A program made the translations under genes and the position numbers. Shown one piece after another: positions 1 through 4,600 of a DNA stretch of 7,423 bases. The notes below the pieces were generated by a model. That model saw only the letters and a program-made list of their open reading frames with translations. It did not search any database and was not told the DNA's origin. The first letter of the stretch is position 1. Every line of letters starts with the position of its first letter. The DNA is from Burkholderiales bacterium (GTDB lineage Bacteria > Pseudomonadota > Gammaproteobacteria > Burkholderiales > Burkholderiaceae_C): contig CANJKD010000105.1 in the NCBI GenBank assembly GCA_947474415.1, positions 1 through 7,423 of the forward strand, written 5' to 3'.

Positions 1-56
1 CCACAAATCCCTCAAGAATCGCCTCTACCAATAACGCTTCTCAAGGGATTCGGTGG
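1..56. repeat. Imperfect inverted repeat (hairpin) at left edge
   Basis: Arms at about 1-18 and 38-56 pair as CCAC/GTGG, AATCCCT/AGGGATT and AGAA/TTCT, with small mismatches between the blocks and a 19-base loop. It overlaps the last codons and stop of the Asp-box frame. There is no T-run, so it is not a standard terminator. It may be part of a repeat element that continues outside the window. Confidence 0.45.
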
Positions 57-966
57 ACGTGAAATGAGCATAAAACCTAGGTTTTATGCGGGCTGCAGCC
101 GTATTGCAGGGCCGACTACGCAGCGACCAGTAGGTCGTCTCGCGCACGGTCCAGACCATGCCCATGCCACCCGGCATGCGCAGCAGGCGTGCGCTGCGCT
201 GCGCACCGCGATCGGTCGGACCAAACACCAAGGCGGGGTCGGTCCAGAGGTTGCTGTCACCCACCCGATTCACCACGCGAAGGTTGCTGTTGTTGCTGTT
301 GACCCGGCTGGTGGAGAGGAAAGCACACCACACCGTTCCAAGATCATCGATCGCGAGGGTCGGGTTCTGCCCCCACCATTGCGTGGAAGTGAAAGCGGTC
401 TCGGAGCCAAGCACCGACCAGGCTCGCGCGACGCTGTCGTAGCCGAGCCGCGAAAACATAACGTTGCCGTCGAGCGTGCCATAGGCAAGGGACAGGCTGT
501 TGCCCACCAACTGGCCGTCACCCGTCGATTTGTCACCGGTGTTGCCGAAGGCCTGCGCGAAGCTCCAGGTCTGGCCCCCGTCGTAGCTGCTGTACAGCGT
601 CAGCCCTGGCACTGGCGCCAGGCCGCCGCGATTGAGCAACAAGTGAAAACCGCCATCGCTTGTCTGCCACAAATGCTGCTGCTGGCGATACGAAATGATG
701 CGTTCGTTGTCACCGCTCAGGTTGGACTCGACCGCACGCACGGAGGCGGCCTGCACGGCGACGGGTAGCGCTACAAGCGTAGCCGCCATCAGCAACGGAG
801 CCATTGCCACTTGCGAAACGTGTTGCAAGGTTTCCTGCGATCGAACATTCCTGGCACGCGTGCGGAACGTCCGGGCGGCCACTGAGGACGCACCCCGCTG
901 CGGCGCCATTCGGGCGAGACGGCTACCGAAGAAGTGAAGTGTCTTCGCGAGCAAAGCTGCCTCCAT
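25..966 (-). CDS. Exported Asp-box (BNR, sialidase-like) protein, probably truncated at its C terminus
   Basis: A 313-residue frame. A hydrophobic stretch (MAPLLMAATLVALPVAVQAA, residues 55-74) followed by Ser reads as a signal peptide with cleavage after VQAA, so the product should leave the cytoplasm. A clear Asp box, SSYDGGQTW (126-134), matches S-x-D-x-G-x-T-W of sialidases and other beta-propellers. TSDGGFHLL (102-110) and AIDDLGTVWCAFL (205-217) look like further blades. Only about 210 residues follow the signal, too few for a six-bladed sialidase. The last 25 or so residues (AAARIKPRFYAHF and on) are encoded by the palindrome region and look foreign. Catalytic Arg/Tyr/Glu of sialidases cannot be assigned, so enzyme activity is unproven. 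The start is uncertain: ATG 966 gives a 54-residue extension before the signal, while ATG 909 or ATG 804 would give a more normal one. No strong ribosome-binding site separates them. Confidence 0.6.
   Translation of the reverse strand: MEAALLAKTLHFFGSRLARMAPQRGASSVAARTFRTRARNVRSQETLQHVSQVAMAPLLMAATLVALPVAVQAASVRAVESNLSGDNERIISYRQQQHLWQTSDGGFHLLLNRGGLAPVPGLTLYSSYDGGQTWSFAQAFGNTGDKSTGDGQLVGNSLSLAYGTLDGNVMFSRLGYDSVARAWSVLGSETAFTSTQWWGQNPTLAIDDLGTVWCAFLSTSRVNSNNSNLRVVNRVGDSNLWTDPALVFGPTDRGAQRSARLLRMPGGMGMVWTVRETTYWSLRSRPCNTAAARIKPRFYAHFTSTESLEKRYW
68..89. repeat. Perfect 22-bp palindrome
   Basis: Each half is GCATAAAACCT and its exact complement, with no spacer and a CCTAGG centre. It is AT-rich compared with its surroundings. 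It lies inside the last codons of the Asp-box frame, close to where that protein stops resembling a propeller. Candidate roles are an element end, a dispersed repeat or a protein-binding site. Confidence 0.85.
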
Positions 967-967
967 T

Positions 968-1366
968 TCAATGATTGATCACCGTCCAGCCGGGCGACAG
1001 GTGCCGCGCAAATGCATCGGCAACCCCACACCGAACCGACCCCGAAAGTCTTGAATCGACAGACTTGTCGCCAAATGCAGGCGGTGTCCGGGCCATTGCG
1101 AGTGGCTGCGAAGTCGCTCTCGACTTGGCATTGGACTTGCATCCGCCGATCAGCCGAAAACCTCGCCCTTCCGGGGAGGCCCAACCCTGCCGCAGAACCC
1201 ACGCTTCGCTGCCATGCACCCAAACCGGAAAGAGTTCACGATCTGCCCCGAGGATGCCATACCAAACGCAATTTGCGCCCCGGACAATCCGGCAAAACCC
1301 CGCGAATGAGGGGGCCGGCGATGCCAGGTTAGGGGGTGTTGGCCGGGCCGTAGATGGTACCGTCAT
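968..1366 (-). CDS. Doubtful small hypothetical protein upstream of the Asp-box gene
   Basis: A 132-codon frame from ATG 1366, or two codons longer from TTG 1372. Its TGA is one base before ATG 966 (TGAAATG), the spacing seen in translationally coupled genes. Part of the sequence is protein-like (NCVWYGILGADRELFPVWVH). Third-position G/C is only moderate compared with the synthase, no family is recognised and no ribosome-binding site is clear. It could be an upstream gene or leader, a degraded gene, or chance. Confidence 0.2.
   Translation of the reverse strand: MTVPSTARPTPPNLASPAPSFAGFCRIVRGANCVWYGILGADRELFPVWVHGSEAWVLRQGWASPEGRGFRLIGGCKSNAKSRATSQPLAMARTPPAFGDKSVDSRLSGSVRCGVADAFARHLSPGWTVINH
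1046..1070. promoter_or_regulatory. Overlapping inverted repeats, possible operator
   Basis: AAGTCT (1046-1051) and AGACTT (1061-1066) form an inverted repeat with a nine-base spacer. CGACA (1057-1061) and TGTCG (1066-1070) form a second one with a four-base spacer. They sit about 80-100 bases upstream of the annotated Asp-box start. A regulator site is a guess from symmetry alone. Confidence 0.25.
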
Positions 1367-1590
1367 GGCCAAAATTGGAGCATTCGGGTAGCCCCGTGCA
1401 AGTTAAACAACGATGAGCGGCTCTTGCAGTCGCCAGAGAGTTGCCGGAGGGGGCGCAAGCAGCAGTTTGGGTGCTGGCTGGGGTGGCCGCGAGGCGATGC
1501 TGAACCCGACCAGGCGCTCATCGAGACCCTTCGCCACCGTTGCGGCGATCTGCTCGAACTTTGTCCTGTCCAAGAGCGCACCGACCAACC

Positions 1591-1606
1591 GAGGTAATCG
1601 CCGATG
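1591..1606 (+). promoter_or_regulatory. Ribosome binding site and start codon of the synthase
   Basis: GAGG at 1591-1594 is followed by nine bases and then ATG at 1604. The in-frame TAA at 1595-1597 lies between them, so translation in this frame cannot begin further upstream. The ATG is followed at once by protein-like sequence (MRHFQKLIFTPVG) leading into the first barrel. Confidence 0.8.
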
Positions 1607-4600
1607 AGGCACTTTCAGAAGTTGATTTTCACGCCCGTCGGCGACGACCGCATCTCCCTTGCCGTGGCAGGTTGCCGAGCGGGCGAAACAGGCGTATTGA
1701 ACTTTGAACTGGGCGGCGCGGCGACGGAATGGGGCGCAGCGCTCGAGCGACTGGCCGCCGCTTGCGATGGGGGATTCGGTATCAAGCTGCCATCGATCGG
1801 AAGTGCTGATGCCGGCCTTCTGATCGAATTCGCGGGCCGCGGGCTGCGCTGGCTGATCATTGACGCCGAAGCCGTCACGGCATCCGGCGCCTCGGTTCAA
1901 AAGGTGCGCGACGCCGGTGTTTCGGTGATGGCCGAAGTGCTCACGCCGGTTTGGCCCGTCCGCTCGCTCGATGGCGAGATCGACGCGTTGCTGCTGAAAG
2001 GCAACGAGTCTGGCGGTTTCGTGGGTGAAGACGCCAGCTTCATCCTGCTGCAAAAGTGGCTCGGTCGAACCAGGCTGCCCATCCTCCTCCGCGGCGGCAT
2101 GACCCCTCAGGTGGCTGCGGCTTGCCATGCCGTGGGTGTCGCGGGCGGCGTGTTCGATTCGCAGTTGTTGCTGCTCGACGAGGCACACCTGTCGGCCGCA
2201 GCGCAGGGGCTGCTGACGAGTTTGTCCGGCAACGAAACCGTGGCCGTTGGCGACGGCGAATGTGGCGAATACTTTCGCGTCCTCAACCGCCCCGGGCACG
2301 CGGTCGCCAAGGCCTTCATCGGCGAATGCGACGGCACCAGATTTCCGGCGCAGCGGGAATGGGTGGCGGGAAAGGCCAACTGGCTCGACCCCAAAAACGG
2401 CCTGCTACCGATCGGCCATGATGTGTGCTTTGCTGCGGCATGGCGCAAGAAATATCGTCACTTGGCGGCGCTGTGCGCCGCCGTAGACACTGCGGTTGAC
2501 AGCAGCCTGAAGATCGCCGCGCAGGCCCCACCGCTGGTGGCCGATTCACCGCTGGCACAGGCGCTCGGCGTACGCTTCCCGATCATCCAGGGGCCGATGA
2601 CCCGCGTCTCCGATGTGGCCGATTTTGCAGACGCAGTGGCCTCTGGCGGCGCGCTGCCGATGGTGGCCTTCGCCCTGCTCAAGGGCGCCGCGCTCGACAC
2701 CCTGCTCGCGAAGACAACCCAACTCCTGGGGTCGCGCGCCTGGGGCGTCGGCCTGCTCGGCTTTGCGCCTCAGGCCTTGCTGGACGAACAGCTCGCCACC
2801 GCCACCAAATACAAACCCAATTTCGCCATCATTGCTGGCGGCCGGCCCGACCAGGCAGTGAAACTCGAAGGTTCTGGCGTACCCGCCTTCCTTCATGTGC
2901 CTTCGGCCAACCTGATCCCTCTGTTCCTTCAGGAAGGCGCGCGCCGATTCATCTTCGAGGGCCGTGAATGCGGCGGCCACGTGGGGCCGCTGTCGAGCTT
3001 CGTGCTCTGGTCCGCCATGGTGGACCGGCTGCTTGAGGAGTTGGACACGCGCAAGGTGCCAGCCGAAGAACTGCAACTGCTGTTTGCCGGCGGCATCCAC
3101 GACGCGGTTTCTTCCGCCATGGTGCAGGTTCTGGTGGCGCCGCTGACGGTGCGCGGTGTGAAGGTCGGCATCCTGATGGGGAGCGCCTATCTGTTCACCC
3201 AGGAAATCGTCGACAGCGGTGCCATCGTGGCGCGCTTCCAGCAGGAAGTGATCGCGTGCGACCGAACCGTCAATCTCGAATCCGGCCCTGGGCATGCCAG
3301 CCGCTGTGCCTACACGCCCTTCGCGCAGGAATTCTTCCGCAAGCGCGTTGAGTTGCGGGACGCCAAGGTGCCTGGCGACGAAGGCCGGCGCGTGCTCGAC
3401 GACATGATCATGGGCCGCCTGCGCATCGCCTCGAAGGGCAGCACACGCGTCGGCGAGAACGGGGCGTTGCAGTCGCTCGACGAAGCACGCCAGCACCTCG
3501 AAGGCATGTACATGCTCGGCCAGGTGGCAACCTTACGCGACACCGTGACCAGCATCGAGCGCCTGCACCACGAGGTCAGTGCTGACGCAGCCGCGCTGCT
3601 GGCCGCGCGCCTTGCCGAGAGACAGGCCGAGCCCCCACCGGTGGTGGATGCAGGCCCGGTCGATATCGCCATCGTGGGGCTGGCCAGCGTGCTGCCGAAG
3701 TCGAACACGACGGCCGAGTACTGGGAGAACATTCTCGGCAAGGTGGACGGTATCACCGAGATCCCGTCGCACCGCTGGGACTGGCGCCTCTACTTCGACG
3801 CCGACCGCAACGCCCGAGACAAGATCTACTCCAAGTGGGGCGGCTTCCTCGACGACATGGCGTTCGACCCGATGCGCTACGGCATGCCGCCGAAGTCGAT
3901 CGAGGCGGTCGATCCGATGCAGCTGATGGCGCTTGAAGTGGCGCGCCGCACACTGGCCGACGCAGGCTATGACCACAAGCCGTTCGACCGCGAGCGGGCC
4001 TCGGTGATCATTGGCGCCAGCGGCGGGACGGGCGACGTCGGCTCGCAATACGGACTGCGTTCCGAACTGCCCCGCTTCCAGGGCGATTTGCCTGCCGCCG
4101 TGGCAGACAGGCTGCCTGAATGGACCGAAGACTCGTTCGCCGGCATCCTGCTCAACGTGATCGCCGGGCGCATCGCCAACCGGCTCAATTTCGGTGGCGT
4201 CAACTTCACGACCGATGCGGCTTGCGCGTCGTCTCTCGCCGCCATCTACCAGGGGGTGACCGAGCTCATCGCCGGTCGCAGCGACATCGTCATCGCCGGC
4301 GGCGTTGACACCGTGCAGGGCCCGTTCGGCTACCTGTGCTTCAGCAAGACGCAAGCGCTGTCGCCGCGCGGGCGCTGCAACACCTTCGACGCGTCGGGCG
4401 ATGGCATCGTCATCTCCGAAGGCATTGCGATGGTGGCCCTGAAGCGTCTGGCCGATGCCGAGCGTGACGGCGACCGGGTCTACGCAGTCATCAAGGGCGT
4501 TGGCGGCAGCAGTGACGGCAATGCCAAGGGCATGACGGCACCGCTTCCTGCCGGCCAGTTGCGCGCCATGCGCCGGGCCTATGCCATGGCGGGCTTCGGC

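Larger units (their letters stand above)
967..1603. other. Divergent intergenic region without a recognised gene
   Basis: The region separates the minus-strand Asp-box gene from the plus-strand synthase and should hold both promoters. I see no convincing sigma-70 pair. Coding signal is weak: overlapping frames exist on both strands, none with a recognisable motif. Three things stand out: the inverted-repeat cluster at 1046-1070, a minus-strand frame (968-1366) that stops one base before the Asp-box ATG, and a plus-strand open segment ending in TAA at 1595-1597. No tRNA, rRNA or obvious riboswitch is seen. Confidence 0.6.

Noticed and set aside
68..89. Palindrome considered as an intrinsic terminator
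   Set aside because: There is no loop and no T-run on either side, so it does not fit a Rho-independent terminator.
64..768. Plus-strand 234-codon frame opposite the Asp-box gene
   Set aside because: The opposite strand has a signal peptide and an Asp box, whereas this frame has only a basic, low-complexity composition. It is the antisense shadow.
975..1391. Plus-strand 138-codon frame in the intergenic region
   Set aside because: No ribosome-binding site, no motif and a composition rich in Pro, Arg and Ser; the overlapping minus-strand frame has slightly better gene context.
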